Below are positions 8,626 to 17,793 of a stretch of 64,000 bases of DNA, piece after piece. The position numbers were made by a program, and so were the translations under genes. Origin of the DNA: Cytophagales bacterium (GTDB lineage: Bacteria > Bacteroidota > Bacteroidia > Cytophagales > Cyclobacteriaceae); assembly GCA_033344775.1 (NCBI GenBank), contig JAWPMT010000005.1, forward strand, positions 1,533,501 to 1,597,500, in the 5' to 3' direction. Position 1 is the stretch's first letter; each line of letters begins with the position of its first letter. The notes below the pieces were generated by a model that saw only the letters and a program-made list of their open reading frames with translations, did not search any database and was not told where the DNA came from.

Positions 8626-10536
8626 ATGCCCAATTATCAAATGCATTATCAGGAAAGTCTGGACAATCCCGAAAAGTTTTGGATGGAACAAAGTCGGTCC
8701 ATCGATTGGTTTGTTCCACCTCCTGAGGGTCTTAGTCAGGATGAAAATGGATTTTATCGCTGGTTCAAAGGCGGTAAACTCAATACCAGCTACCTCGCAC
8801 TTGACCATCATGTCAAAAACGGCAGAGGAGATCAGCCGGCAATCATCTACGAATCTCCGGTAAGCTTTACGAGCCAGACCTACACTTACAAAGAAGTACT
8901 GGAAGAAACTGCCCTGCTGGCAGGTGTGCTAGAAGCACAAGGTGTCACAAAAGGAGATACAGTCATCATCTACATGCCTATGATCCCACAAGTCGTGTTT
9001 GCCATGTTGGCGTGTGCCCGGATCGGCGCAATCCATTCGGTGGTTTTCGGTGGTTTTGCAGCAAGGGAATTGGCTATCCGTATTGATGATGCGCGACCAA
9101 AAATACTCTTGACTGCCAGTGGCGGCATTGAGGTTAAGCGCGTGATCCAGTACAAACCACTGGTTGATGAGGCCATTGAATTAGCCGAGCATCAGGTCAA
9201 TCAAGTATTGGTATGGCAGCGACCTTTTGTTACGGCAGGCATGACAGAAGGACGCGATCTCGATTGGCGTCAGCTATTAAAAACTGCAACACCAAGTGAA
9301 CCCCTACCACTCGACGCTACCGATCCATTGTACATCTTGTATACCTCTGGCACGACGGGTAAACCCAAAGGTATCATTCGGGACAATGGTGGTCATGCCG
9401 TGGCCTTGAAATACAGCATGCAACATCTCTACCATGTGGGACCAGGGGAAGTGTACTGGGCTGCATCAGACGTGGGTTGGGTAGTCGGGCATTCCTACAT
9501 TGTGTACGCCCCATTGATCCAGGGTTGTAGCACGGTGCTATTTGAAGGGAAACCAGTTTTCACCCCGGATGCAGGCACTTTCTGGCAACTGATCCAAAAA
9601 CATCATGTAAGTATCCTGTTTACTGCTCCCACCGGCATCCGAGCCATCAAGAAAGAAGACCCTGAGGGTAAAAAACACCAAAGGCACGATACCTCATGCC
9701 TAAGAAATGTATTTCTGGCGGGAGAACGATGTGATGTTTCTACCTACGAATGGCTTAAAGCATTAATAGGTGTTGAAGTGATAGATCACTGGTGGCAAAG
9801 TGAATCCGGCTGGCCCATGATCTGTAACCCGCTAGGCTATGAAGCCGTCCCAGTAAAGCCCGGGTCTTCTTCGCTACCTGTCTGTGGGTATGACATCCAA
9901 ATTCTGGATGAAAGTGGCAACGCTTTACCGGCCAATAAAGAAGGAGCAGTGGCCATCAAACTTCCCTTGCCCCCAGGGTGTTTACCGACCCTATGGCAAA
10001 ACAACGAACGTTTCCAAGCCTCCTATTTGTCTCACTATGAAGGGTATTACCTGGCTGGTGATGGTGGCTATAAGGACGAAGACGGATACATTTTCATCAC
10101 AGGTCGTATCGATGACGTGATCAATGTAGCCGGGCATCGTTTATCCACTTCCGACATTGAGGAAGTTGTTTCAGGACATGAAGCCGTAGCAGAGTGTGCC
10201 GTTATCGGAATCGCCGACCCGCTCAAAGGTCAAGTTCCCGTTGGGTTTATCGTACTGAAAGGCGGCATCCGAATCGATTCGGAAACCCTGGAAAAAGAAC
10301 TGATCAGAAAGGTGCGCAAAGAAGTGGGGCCTGTGGCTAGTTTCAAACGTGCCGGCATCACCAAACGGCTACCGAAAACACGCTCAGGGAAAATCCTTAG
10401 GTCCACCATGCGGGCCATTGCTGATGGCAAACCCTATCATGAACCTTCCACCATAGAGGACCCGAAAGTTCTGGATGAGTTGAAAGTGCTGATGGAAAAA
10501 GAAGAAATTGGCGTAGCGTATACCCAGGAAATTTAA
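8626..10536 (+). CDS. prpE: propionyl-CoA synthetase (propionate--CoA ligase)
   Basis: This 636-residue AMP-forming acyl-CoA synthetase is the full length for PrpE/ACS proteins. It shows the P-loop-like YTSGTTGKPKGIIRDNGG (near residue 240), the YWAASDVGWVVGHSY segment, the WWQSESGWPMICNP substrate-pocket region typical of propionate-type enzymes, the hinge GRIDDVINVAGHRLST, and the adenylation lysine in LPKTRSGKILRSTMR near residue 588. It converts propionate (and in some bacteria acrylate) plus ATP and CoA to the acyl-CoA, AMP and pyrophosphate. It is translationally close to the AcuI-like gene, and a strong terminator follows it. Acetate use cannot be excluded from sequence alone. Confidence 0.88.
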   Translation: MPNYQMHYQESLDNPEKFWMEQSRSIDWFVPPPEGLSQDENGFYRWFKGGKLNTSYLALDHHVKNGRGDQPAIIYESPVSFTSQTYTYKEVLEETALLAGVLEAQGVTKGDTVIIYMPMIPQVVFAMLACARIGAIHSVVFGGFAARELAIRIDDARPKILLTASGGIEVKRVIQYKPLVDEAIELAEHQVNQVLVWQRPFVTAGMTEGRDLDWRQLLKTATPSEPLPLDATDPLYILYTSGTTGKPKGIIRDNGGHAVALKYSMQHLYHVGPGEVYWAASDVGWVVGHSYIVYAPLIQGCSTVLFEGKPVFTPDAGTFWQLIQKHHVSILFTAPTGIRAIKKEDPEGKKHQRHDTSCLRNVFLAGERCDVSTYEWLKALIGVEVIDHWWQSESGWPMICNPLGYEAVPVKPGSSSLPVCGYDIQILDESGNALPANKEGAVAIKLPLPPGCLPTLWQNNERFQASYLSHYEGYYLAGDGGYKDEDGYIFITGRIDDVINVAGHRLSTSDIEEVVSGHEAVAECAVIGIADPLKGQVPVGFIVLKGGIRIDSETLEKELIRKVRKEVGPVASFKRAGITKRLPKTRSGKILRSTMRAIADGKPYHEPSTIEDPKVLDELKVLMEKEEIGVAYTQEI

Positions 10537-10571
10537 TAAGACCAACAAACTAAAAAAAGCTGGTCATACTG

Positions 10572-10599
10572 AGCTCATCGAAGTAAGATGAGCTTTTTT
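10572..10599 (+). terminator. terminator of the acuI-prpE operon
   Basis: Perfect 8-bp arms AGCTCATC and GATGAGCT enclose a 7-base loop and are followed directly by TTTTT. It lies 36 bases after the prpE stop. Confidence 0.85.
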
Positions 10600-10614
10600 A
10601 TATAAGAGCTATTC

Positions 10615-11439
10615 TTATTTAACTATTGTAAATATGCTGGTGAGCACCTCTTTTCTCACGATTGACTCATGGTCCTCCCCATCGAATATCTTTATTGACA
10701 CATTACCTCCGATAGCTTTAAGTTCATCATAGTATTGCTGAGTCAGAAAAGAAGGGGCGACAACATCTTTATCTCCAACAAATAAGTGGATACTTCTATC
10801 CTGATCCAGTTCCGAAATGGCATCAAGAGGAGATAGTCCGGGCATCGGATTGAGCCATCCAGCATCGCCAGTCAGTTCATTCATAGATTTCCTCCAGGCA
10901 TCTAAATTACAAGGACATGCCGCCAAGATTGACTGTTCCATGAGTTGAGGCTGGGATGCTGCTAATAGTGCCGTCAAGGCCGCTCCTCCCGAATGCCCCA
11001 TTACGGTTGTCCTGGTAGCTTTGATTTCTTTTTTTACTTCCTTGATCACTGAACCAATGGCATTAACTACTTCCTCTGTATAGTTATCTCCATAAGTCAA
11101 TCCTTTCGTACCACCCGATACATCTCCACATCCATCACCGTAACCTGGCCTTAACAATGCAACCGTGATCGCATTGGTGATTTTTGAGATATTTTTAGCG
11201 ACGAAATATTGGTAAAACGGATCTCCGAATGGCGAATCTCCGTGTATAAAAACAACTAATTCAGTAGGTTCTTCAACTTTTTTGGGATAAACGAATAACG
11301 CCTTTTGTGGACCAAGAGCGGTTTCATACCACTTGATTTCCACGTTTTCCGGATGTGCATCACAGTACCATTTTGCCTCTTGAGAGGAACCTGACAGACA
11401 AATTGAAAAAGTGAGTAAAAGAAAAAAGTATTTCATCAT
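10615..11439 (-). CDS. secreted alpha/beta hydrolase (esterase-like)
   Basis: This 274-residue protein has a signal peptide (MMKYFFLLLTFSICLSGSSQ). It has the alpha/beta-hydrolase order: an early strand ALFVYPKKVEEPTELVVFIHGDSPFG with the HG oxyanion motif, and the nucleophile elbow TTVMGHSGGAALTALLAAS (Ser near residue 150). The acid is in HLFVGDKDVVAPS and the base in FDGEDHESIVR. All triad positions are present, so it should be active in the periplasm or outside the cell. CGDVSGGTKGLTYGDNY contains an unusual cysteine and glycine-rich lid. The substrate is unknown. It is convergent with the acuI-prpE operon. Confidence 0.8.
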   Translation of the reverse strand: MMKYFFLLLTFSICLSGSSQEAKWYCDAHPENVEIKWYETALGPQKALFVYPKKVEEPTELVVFIHGDSPFGDPFYQYFVAKNISKITNAITVALLRPGYGDGCGDVSGGTKGLTYGDNYTEEVVNAIGSVIKEVKKEIKATRTTVMGHSGGAALTALLAASQPQLMEQSILAACPCNLDAWRKSMNELTGDAGWLNPMPGLSPLDAISELDQDRSIHLFVGDKDVVAPSFLTQQYYDELKAIGGNVSIKIFDGEDHESIVRKEVLTSIFTIVK

Positions 11440-11578
11440 TGTTGAGTCATCAAATCCTTAAGACGAATTTTCGCTTTGCGTGTTCTGAAAAATTGATCTT
11501 TTCGAAGCAGCATTCAACTGGATACAGAATTGGAATAGTGTTTGCTATATGGTCGGGACTATAAAACCGAAACCGATC

Positions 11579-11974
11579 ATGAAATACTTCGCATTTTCCT
11601 TATTGATTTGCTTTTCTTTAGCCGTTTCAGCTCAAGAATTGAGTGGTTTTCCGAATGAGCATTCTTCCACGGATCCATCCATTAATTTCTTCGAATTGAA
11701 TACCCCTCATTTTCCTTCAACTGAGATAAGTAAGATCAATTTAAAGATGCCTTCACTTTACGAGCAAGGACAATTCGGAACCGAAGATAATTGGTCAACC
11801 CCATCAGTAGATACCCGAGTATTCTGTCCTACAGGGGGCAATCCAATCAATGGCTTAATTGGAACTCAATCTGTTTTCAATTTTCAGCTATCAAAAACGC
11901 GGGTTACCACTATTTATACGTTTGATGTGATGGGCAACCTCGTGAATTCCGAAATCATTTTTGGAGGGAATTAG
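11579..11974 (+). CDS. secreted hypothetical protein
   Basis: The start is taken at ATG 11579 because it opens a clean signal peptide (MKYFAFSLLICFSLAVSAQ, cleaved after SAQ). An ATG at 11549 would put ten polar residues in front. The mature part has about 110 residues, is rich in Ser, Thr, Asn and Phe, and ends in strand-like KTRVTTIYTFDVMGNLVNSEIIFGGN. I recognise no family. It is short, without cysteine pairs except one Cys in TRVFCPTGG. It precedes the GH16 gene on the same strand by about 60 bases, so it could be in the same transcript. Confidence 0.5.
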   Translation: MKYFAFSLLICFSLAVSAQELSGFPNEHSSTDPSINFFELNTPHFPSTEISKINLKMPSLYEQGQFGTEDNWSTPSVDTRVFCPTGGNPINGLIGTQSVFNFQLSKTRVTTIYTFDVMGNLVNSEIIFGGN

Positions 11975-12036
11975 ATGAAATAGGCGATCATCATATTTTG
12001 TTACCTACCTTAGAAGCCTCTTAAAGTCAACAGAAA

Positions 12037-12921
12037 ATGAATAGAAGTGCCTACCCGAAACTGATCGCCCTTGCGTGTTTACTTTCTCTTGCAGCCTCAT
12101 GTTCTAACCAAGAAAAGCAAAAGGCCACCACACCCGCTCAAAAAGAAGCTTCAATTGAAAATCCGAAAACTTCGGCATATGATCCCGGAGCAGAATGGCA
12201 ATTGAGTTGGGCGGATGAATTTGATGGAACGGAACTCAATGAGGACGACTGGAATCGTCAGATAGTTGAGGCGGGACACTTTAATGAAGAGTGGCAACGC
12301 TATACCAACAGCACCAATAATGCCTATATTGACGAGGGTGTCCTTGTCATCAAAGCCATTCACGAAAGTGGAACACACGGATTGGATCAATATACTTCAG
12401 CAAGACTGAATACCGCGGGCAAACAATCCTGGAAATACGGAAAAATCGCTGCTCGCATGAAACTACCCTACGGACAAGGCATCTGGCCTGCCTTCTGGAT
12501 GCTTGGCGCCAACATCAATGAGAACGGCGGCGATACACCCTGGCCACAGTGTGGTGAAATAGACATTTTTGAGTTATACGGATCGAAAAACGATGCGGAA
12601 GTGGAAGGCAACCTGCACTATGCCAATGCCAACAACAAACACACCATGATGGGTGCAAAAGGGTTTGAATTAGAAGAGGGCATCTTCGCAGATGATTTTC
12701 ACATCTTCGAATTAGAGTGGACTGAGGAGAAAATGGTTTGGTTGGTTGACGGACATGCCTATCATTCTCAATCTATTACCGCTCCTGAATTGTCGGAATT
12801 TCATGAGCCGTTTTTCATCCTTCTCAATGTAGCAGTCGGCGGCACATATGCCGATTATCCAGATGTAACGAGTACATTCCCGCAAATGATGTATGTGGAT
12901 TGGGTAAGGGTGTATCAGTAG
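12037..12921 (+). CDS. GH16 endo-beta-glucanase (laminarinase-like) lipoprotein
   Basis: This is a 294-residue lipoprotein: the leader has the lipobox cysteine at residue 22 (SLAASC). A linker of about 30 residues follows, then a single GH16 jelly-roll domain. It shows WQLSWADEFDGTELNEDDW, ARLNTAGKQSWKYGKIAARMKLPYG, the catalytic GEIDIFELYG (nucleophile and acid/base glutamates), and the closing FFILLNVAVGGTY plus MYVDWVRVYQ. The E-I-D-x-x-E motif without the extra methionine-type insertion is typical of beta-1,3-glucanases acting on laminarin, though other GH16 substrates are possible. Anchoring to the outer membrane would let it act on algal polysaccharide at the cell surface. There is no SusC/D pair in the window. 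Confidence 0.88.
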   Translation: MNRSAYPKLIALACLLSLAASCSNQEKQKATTPAQKEASIENPKTSAYDPGAEWQLSWADEFDGTELNEDDWNRQIVEAGHFNEEWQRYTNSTNNAYIDEGVLVIKAIHESGTHGLDQYTSARLNTAGKQSWKYGKIAARMKLPYGQGIWPAFWMLGANINENGGDTPWPQCGEIDIFELYGSKNDAEVEGNLHYANANNKHTMMGAKGFELEEGIFADDFHIFELEWTEEKMVWLVDGHAYHSQSITAPELSEFHEPFFILLNVAVGGTYADYPDVTSTFPQMMYVDWVRVYQ

Positions 12922-12925
12922 GGTT

Positions 12926-12939
12926 CCTGCCTAGGCAGG
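12926..12939. repeat. palindrome between convergent genes
   Basis: CCTGCCTAGGCAGG is a perfect 14-bp palindrome just after the GH16 stop, flanked by GGTTC and GAACC that can extend the fold. There is no T-run. It looks like a REP-type palindrome of the kind that recurs between convergent genes in Bacteroidota. Confidence 0.6.
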
Positions 12940-12965
12940 CGGGCGAGAACCTCAGGGTTCGGGAA

Positions 12966-13913
12966 TTATTTGAAGAATTTTCTGGGCGGGACGATGAACA
13001 GGGACAGCTTGGTGTAGGCAGCATCCTGAGATCTTAGGTCAATCAGTGCGTTTCTGGCTCGGTCTCCTGGATTAGCTACGAAATATTGCAAGTTCTTGTT
13101 GTAGCCTACATCCAATCCAAACCATAACCAATCGTGGATTTCATGTTCCCAAGACAGAGAAAATTGTAAGTCTACCCTTCTGAGCATCAAGTTGCGTTGA
13201 TAAGTAGGAACAGCCTCGGTGAGGTTATATCTCCAGCCTCTGAGTTCCGAAGTTGCAATCAGAAAATTGCGATCATTTAAATTGTATCGCATCGAAACGG
13301 ATTTGGGAAGCGTCAGGTTCATATTCCATCTGGGCGAAATATCCTTATTGACCAGAAACAAGGGATATACAGCGGTAATGCCCATCACGTGATTGACCAC
13401 TACGCCTGCGCCAAACTCTGTAGTTTCGGAAGGCTTCCAACTGTAGGTTCCACTGATGAAATGTTTGGTTGTGTTTCGATTCCATTGAAACACATCGCTT
13501 TGTAACTCAGCACCGCCAATGATTCTGAATTGCTGATTATCACGAAAATTTTGCTGATAAAAAAAGCGAATGCCCGCACTAGTAAAACTACGTGAGTTCA
13601 AATGCTGAAAAAGATCATTATTTGCCGCCTGATCCTCCTCATCAAATTCGAATTGATGTTGGTAATATTTTAACTGTAATCCGAACAGACGATCATCTTT
13701 TATCAAAACGGGAATCCCAAGCTTCGCTTTGATCAACCGGTCTTCATCCACTTCATTGCTGTCGTTACCCAAGCTCTCAGAATTTGACTTTACGTCATAG
13801 TTCCTTAAGGTCTCAATGCCAAACTCGGCGATTTTGGGCCGGTAGGTACTTTGCCCGCAACATAATTGAGCGGTAGCCAACAAGACTAAGACGATGAAAA
13901 GGTTTTTGTACAA
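12966..13913 (-). CDS. outer-membrane beta-barrel protein (DUF6268-like)
   Basis: This 315-residue protein has a signal peptide (cleaved after QLCCG-Q). The rest is strand-turn-strand with aromatic girdles: KLGIPVLIKDDRLFGLQLKYYQHQF, TSAGIRFFYQQNFRDNQQFRIIGGAELQ, WKPSETTEFGAGVVVNHVMG, and PVFLV-like PLFLVNKDISPRWNMNLTLP. The overall layout resembles DUF6268 barrels of Bacteroidota, whose function is unknown. The end (LSLFIVPPRKFFK) is a short tail rather than a terminal aromatic. It is convergent with the GH16 gene, with 44 bases between. About 300 bases upstream (to the kinase gene) hold no gene that I can see. Confidence 0.55.
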   Translation of the reverse strand: MYKNLFIVLVLLATAQLCCGQSTYRPKIAEFGIETLRNYDVKSNSESLGNDSNEVDEDRLIKAKLGIPVLIKDDRLFGLQLKYYQHQFEFDEEDQAANNDLFQHLNSRSFTSAGIRFFYQQNFRDNQQFRIIGGAELQSDVFQWNRNTTKHFISGTYSWKPSETTEFGAGVVVNHVMGITAVYPLFLVNKDISPRWNMNLTLPKSVSMRYNLNDRNFLIATSELRGWRYNLTEAVPTYQRNLMLRRVDLQFSLSWEHEIHDWLWFGLDVGYNKNLQYFVANPGDRARNALIDLRSQDAAYTKLSLFIVPPRKFFK

Positions 13914-14209
13914 TGCTTCGAATTAAACTTTCAAATTAACGCAGAATAACCTGAATTTGATATTGATATTCGACGGTTTGCAGGAATTTGTCGTGCAGCT
14001 TAACCTGGTGCTAATGCTCGACATTTGGCGCCAAATATTATTTTATTCAAACCAACATCATCTTGTAAAAGTTAGGTGTTTGATTTGCAGTGATTTAGCA
14101 AACTAAACCCCTTAACGGTCACTTACGTATGTCATTTTGGAAAAAGATTTCCCTTCCATGAATTATTCTTCACTTCCGCAGGTTAGTAATTCCTCATCTA
14201 AATAAAAAT

Positions 14210-17104
14210 TTGTACTTTTTGCCAGTGAGGAGAGGATGTTTGATATTGATTTTCGCTCTTTTTTGTTTTCAAGCTTCAGCACAACAACTAATTGACAGCT
14301 TAAGGCATATCTATGAAAATGAAACGAACAGAGATTCGACGTTGGTTATGGTCATCAACGATCTTGCCATGGAATACCTCAATTCCAATCAAAAAGTAGC
14401 GCTGGATCTCATCATAGAGGCCAGTCAATTAGCGGACTCACTCAATTACAAGGAAGGTCTATTCTGGGCTACCGTAAATCGGGGAAATTCATTTTGGATG
14501 GCAGGTATGTATGATGCTGCCCTCAACACCTATTTTCGAGCAGCTCATATGACTGATAACAAAATGATCTTCCCGAAACTGGCTGTTTACAATAACATTG
14601 GTGAAGTATTCAAAAGAAAGAGTCAATTTGATTCCGCGCTAGTTTATCTGGAGCTGGCAAAAGACCTGGCCACTGATCAGGATCTTCAATCTGAAGAAGT
14701 GCTACTTCTCTACAATGTCAGCGAGTTATATCTCAAAACCAACAATCTGAAGCTTGCAGAAAATTATATTGAGCAGTCCGTTAGTAAAATATCTTCCAGT
14801 ACAAATCCGAGGTATGAAGCATATGCTTGGTATGGTAAAGGGGAGGTTGCAGAGCGGAAAGGAAATATTGAAGCGGCAATTAACTTTCACCAGAAGTCCT
14901 ATGAAATCAGAAAAGAGAACAAGAACATATCTGGACAAATCAACAGCCTCAACAAACTGGCAACAATTCTCATGAATCAGGGAGAAATGGATCGGGCTGA
15001 CCAACTGATCATTGAATCCACAAAGCTTGCAGAATTTACCGAAAACAAGAATTTCCTTAGCCAGACCTTTTTAGTAAAAGCCAATTACATGATGGCTATA
15101 GGCAACCATCAAGAAGCAAACAATTGGCTTTTGCAACACTATTCAATGAAGGATAGTGTTGAACAAGCTGATTTCGCGGATCAAGTGGAAAGAATCAAAG
15201 TGGCACTAAATGCCGAAATCAAAGAAAAAAATTTCGAATTACTTGAAGAAAAGCAACTACTGCAAAATGAAGTAATCAAACGGCAAACCTGGATCATCAT
15301 TTCCGTATCCATTTTAGCGGTAGTCTTACTCATCTTCTTCATGAATTATCGCAGAAGTCTACGACACCAGAAAGAGCAGAGTGATTCACTAAATGACCTC
15401 AATAAAATAATTCTCACGAAGAATCAAAAAATCGAACAGATCAATGCCGCCCTGGATCACAAGCTGATTCACGCTACGAAGCTGCTCTATGAAAGTCAAA
15501 AAATCACCAAAATAGACAGTTGGGAATACAACCTTGAGACTGGCGGCGTGCAATGGACTGGTGACCGCTTTGAAGAACTGGGGATGGCCAAAGAACTTGA
15601 AACCCCAGTGAATCCTTTGATCATGGGGTATATCCTGAAGCAAAGCTACGAGCGGGTGGTCTCGATCTTAAAATCCTCTTCCAAAGAAGGGCTAATTTTT
15701 GAGGAAGATGTTAAGATTGATTCCGATGACGGGTGTCAAAGATTTTTTCGCTTCCGTTATTTTATGGATCGAAGCGAAGGGCAATCGATCCGCGCCTATG
15801 GTTCCAGTCAGGAAATTACCGATCTGGTAAAAGCAGAAGAGCATGAAAAAGCCATTATTCGTTCCTTGTTCAATTTATCGCGTTCCGCGAACCTTAGTCT
15901 GGTCACTTATGATTTTGAGCAATTTGTCGAGCGACTGTTGAAAGAAGCCACCGAGACGATGGACGTAGCAGGGGCATTATTTTGGATCTACGATGAGCCG
16001 GCAGGTCAGCTAAAATGCCTCAAATCCTTTGGCGTATCAAGCATAGAACCCGGCGTGGAGCTTAGTATGAAGTCGTATCCGAAGTATTTCCAAAGATTGC
16101 TGGACTTCCGATCTACACCCGTCAGTGATTTATTAGAAGATGAGAAAACAGCCCTGGTGAATGCCTATTTTTATCAATCCCATGGCGTGCGGTCATTGCT
16201 CGACTCAAAGGTAGAATTGGAAAGTGAATTGGTGGGGGTATTTACGGTGGTTCATGACCAGCCTAAATCCTGGACTTATTCTGAGCAGCGCTATGTGGGT
16301 TCATTGACAGACATCATCACTACAGCCTATTCAACCAGTCTGAAAAAGCGGCTGGAACAAGAAAAAGGTGATTTGATCAAAAAACTCCTTAAACGAAATG
16401 AGAACCTGGAAGAATTGACCTATGTCATTTCTCACCACCTAAGAGGTCCGCTTACTCGCATTATCGGGCTCTCCAATCTCTATGAGGATCCACAATCTCA
16501 GGGCATAGAGCAAGAAATCATCAGTCGGATCAATCAATCTTCACTGGAGTTGGATCAGGTGATCAAAGATCTGATCGAGATCATCAAATACAGTGACGAA
16601 GAAACACTACAAGACGAAATCGCATTACGCGCATTAGCTGAAGAAACCTTGCAAGAAGTGGGTAAAGAATGGCCTAGCATCACTTCAAGTGCCAAGATGT
16701 CCATCGATCCGGAAATCAAAGTCTATGGCAATACCTCTCAGGTCAAAAACATTCTGTATGCGCTCATTTCCAATGCTTTTAAGTTTCGACGAATGGACCG
16801 AAACCTGGAAATAAGGATGGACGCAAGAAGGGCCTCCGGTATGATCCAATTATCAATTGCTGACAATGGACGTGGCATCGATCTCTCAAAATTCGAATCC
16901 AAGATCTTCAAGATGTATCAAAGGTTCCACACTGATATTCCTGGTACTGGCATCGGGTTGTTCATCGTGAAAAGTCTGATCGAGTCGATGGGAGGCCAGA
17001 TCAATGTGAGTAGCCTCCCGATGGACGGAACCGTATTTACTTTAGCATTGCCCGACCATGCTCCGATGAGCATCAGTAAGATGAATTTGACGGATGTGGC
17101 TTAG
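14210..17104 (+). CDS. TPR/PAS/GAF sensor histidine kinase
   Basis: This is a membrane sensor of about 964 residues. It starts at a TTG (14210) or, just as well, at GTG 14225, which gives a neat signal peptide ending FQASAQ. Residues 25-330 are TPR repeats in the periplasm, a transmembrane helix lies near 360-380 (WIIISVSILAVVLLIFFMN), then a coiled coil. A PAS-like domain spans about 430-545 (KIDSWEYNLETGGVQWT) and a GAF domain 560-710. The kinase core has H-box TYVISHHLRGPLTR near 740, an N-box YALISNAFKF, G1 DNGRGIDL and G2 GTGIGLFIVKSLIE. All catalytic boxes are intact. No partner response regulator is adjacent. Its stop overlaps the stop of the gene on the other strand. Confidence 0.9.
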   Translation: MYFLPVRRGCLILIFALFCFQASAQQLIDSLRHIYENETNRDSTLVMVINDLAMEYLNSNQKVALDLIIEASQLADSLNYKEGLFWATVNRGNSFWMAGMYDAALNTYFRAAHMTDNKMIFPKLAVYNNIGEVFKRKSQFDSALVYLELAKDLATDQDLQSEEVLLLYNVSELYLKTNNLKLAENYIEQSVSKISSSTNPRYEAYAWYGKGEVAERKGNIEAAINFHQKSYEIRKENKNISGQINSLNKLATILMNQGEMDRADQLIIESTKLAEFTENKNFLSQTFLVKANYMMAIGNHQEANNWLLQHYSMKDSVEQADFADQVERIKVALNAEIKEKNFELLEEKQLLQNEVIKRQTWIIISVSILAVVLLIFFMNYRRSLRHQKEQSDSLNDLNKIILTKNQKIEQINAALDHKLIHATKLLYESQKITKIDSWEYNLETGGVQWTGDRFEELGMAKELETPVNPLIMGYILKQSYERVVSILKSSSKEGLIFEEDVKIDSDDGCQRFFRFRYFMDRSEGQSIRAYGSSQEITDLVKAEEHEKAIIRSLFNLSRSANLSLVTYDFEQFVERLLKEATETMDVAGALFWIYDEPAGQLKCLKSFGVSSIEPGVELSMKSYPKYFQRLLDFRSTPVSDLLEDEKTALVNAYFYQSHGVRSLLDSKVELESELVGVFTVVHDQPKSWTYSEQRYVGSLTDIITTAYSTSLKKRLEQEKGDLIKKLLKRNENLEELTYVISHHLRGPLTRIIGLSNLYEDPQSQGIEQEIISRINQSSLELDQVIKDLIEIIKYSDEETLQDEIALRALAEETLQEVGKEWPSITSSAKMSIDPEIKVYGNTSQVKNILYALISNAFKFRRMDRNLEIRMDARRASGMIQLSIADNGRGIDLSKFESKIFKMYQRFHTDIPGTGIGLFIVKSLIESMGGQINVSSLPMDGTVFTLALPDHAPMSISKMNLTDVA

Positions 17105-17751
17105 CCCTCTTCCGATTGTGATTGTCGGACATCATTGAAAGCCACTAATTCATAGCCCACACCATCTTCGAATTCATCCGTTTCCACTTCCTGATAATAT
17201 TCCCCACCCCAGGAGTAGTACTCGATCCCTGCTTTTTGGATCACCTTATACCCATCTGGCAGGCCGTTAACCATGGCCCCAACCGGAGCTTCGACCACCT
17301 CGTAGGCTCCACCGGATCGCGTGTAGTAGTTTCCGTAATAGTAATAATAAGTTCCGGTGGGAACAACCACGGTAATTCTTGTGGATGGCAGCGTTGCTAC
17401 TCGTACTCCTCGTGCCGGTCGTACCACAACATATTTGCCCGCTTTTTTCACATAAAATAAGCCCTTGCGATAATGATAATTGACACCATTTCGCTTTACA
17501 ACTGCTGTACCCGCCTTCATGGAGGTAACCACAACTCCATATCTCGGTAATGTCGCATATCGAATATGAGCCCTACGAGTCACTCTTCGTCTAACAACCC
17601 TTCTGGTCCGGTTTCGCTTCCTAACTTTTGCCTTCGCTACTTTTCTTTTCGCAACACGTACTTTTCTGTCCTGTTGAGCGCTTGCCTCTGGTTGAATATT
17701 AGGCACCAGCATCAAAAATGCCAGAACCAAAATGAAATAAAACCTTCTCAT
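17101..17751 (-). CDS. DUF6515-like secreted basic protein
   Basis: This 216-residue protein has a signal peptide (cleaved after EASA-Q), then a very basic stretch at about 28-68 (KVRVAKRKVAKAKVRKRNRT and RRVVRRRVTRR). Repeated beta segments follow: GVNYHYRKGLFYVKKAGKYVVV, TGTYYYYYGNYYTRSGGAYEVV and GIEYYSWGGEYYQEV. The repeated Y-x-Y-x-x-G-x-Y-Y pattern matches DUF6515 proteins of Bacteroidota, which have no known function. The basic segment suggests binding to an acidic polymer such as peptidoglycan or LPS, but that is inference. Its stop codon overlaps the histidine kinase stop by 4 bases in convergent orientation. Confidence 0.65.
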   Translation of the reverse strand: MRRFYFILVLAFLMLVPNIQPEASAQQDRKVRVAKRKVAKAKVRKRNRTRRVVRRRVTRRAHIRYATLPRYGVVVTSMKAGTAVVKRNGVNYHYRKGLFYVKKAGKYVVVRPARGVRVATLPSTRITVVVPTGTYYYYYGNYYTRSGGAYEVVEAPVGAMVNGLPDGYKVIQKAGIEYYSWGGEYYQEVETDEFEDGVGYELVAFNDVRQSQSEEG

Positions 17752-17793
17752 AATTTTCGAATTTGTCCTTAGACCATTCGAAAGATGGAAGGT

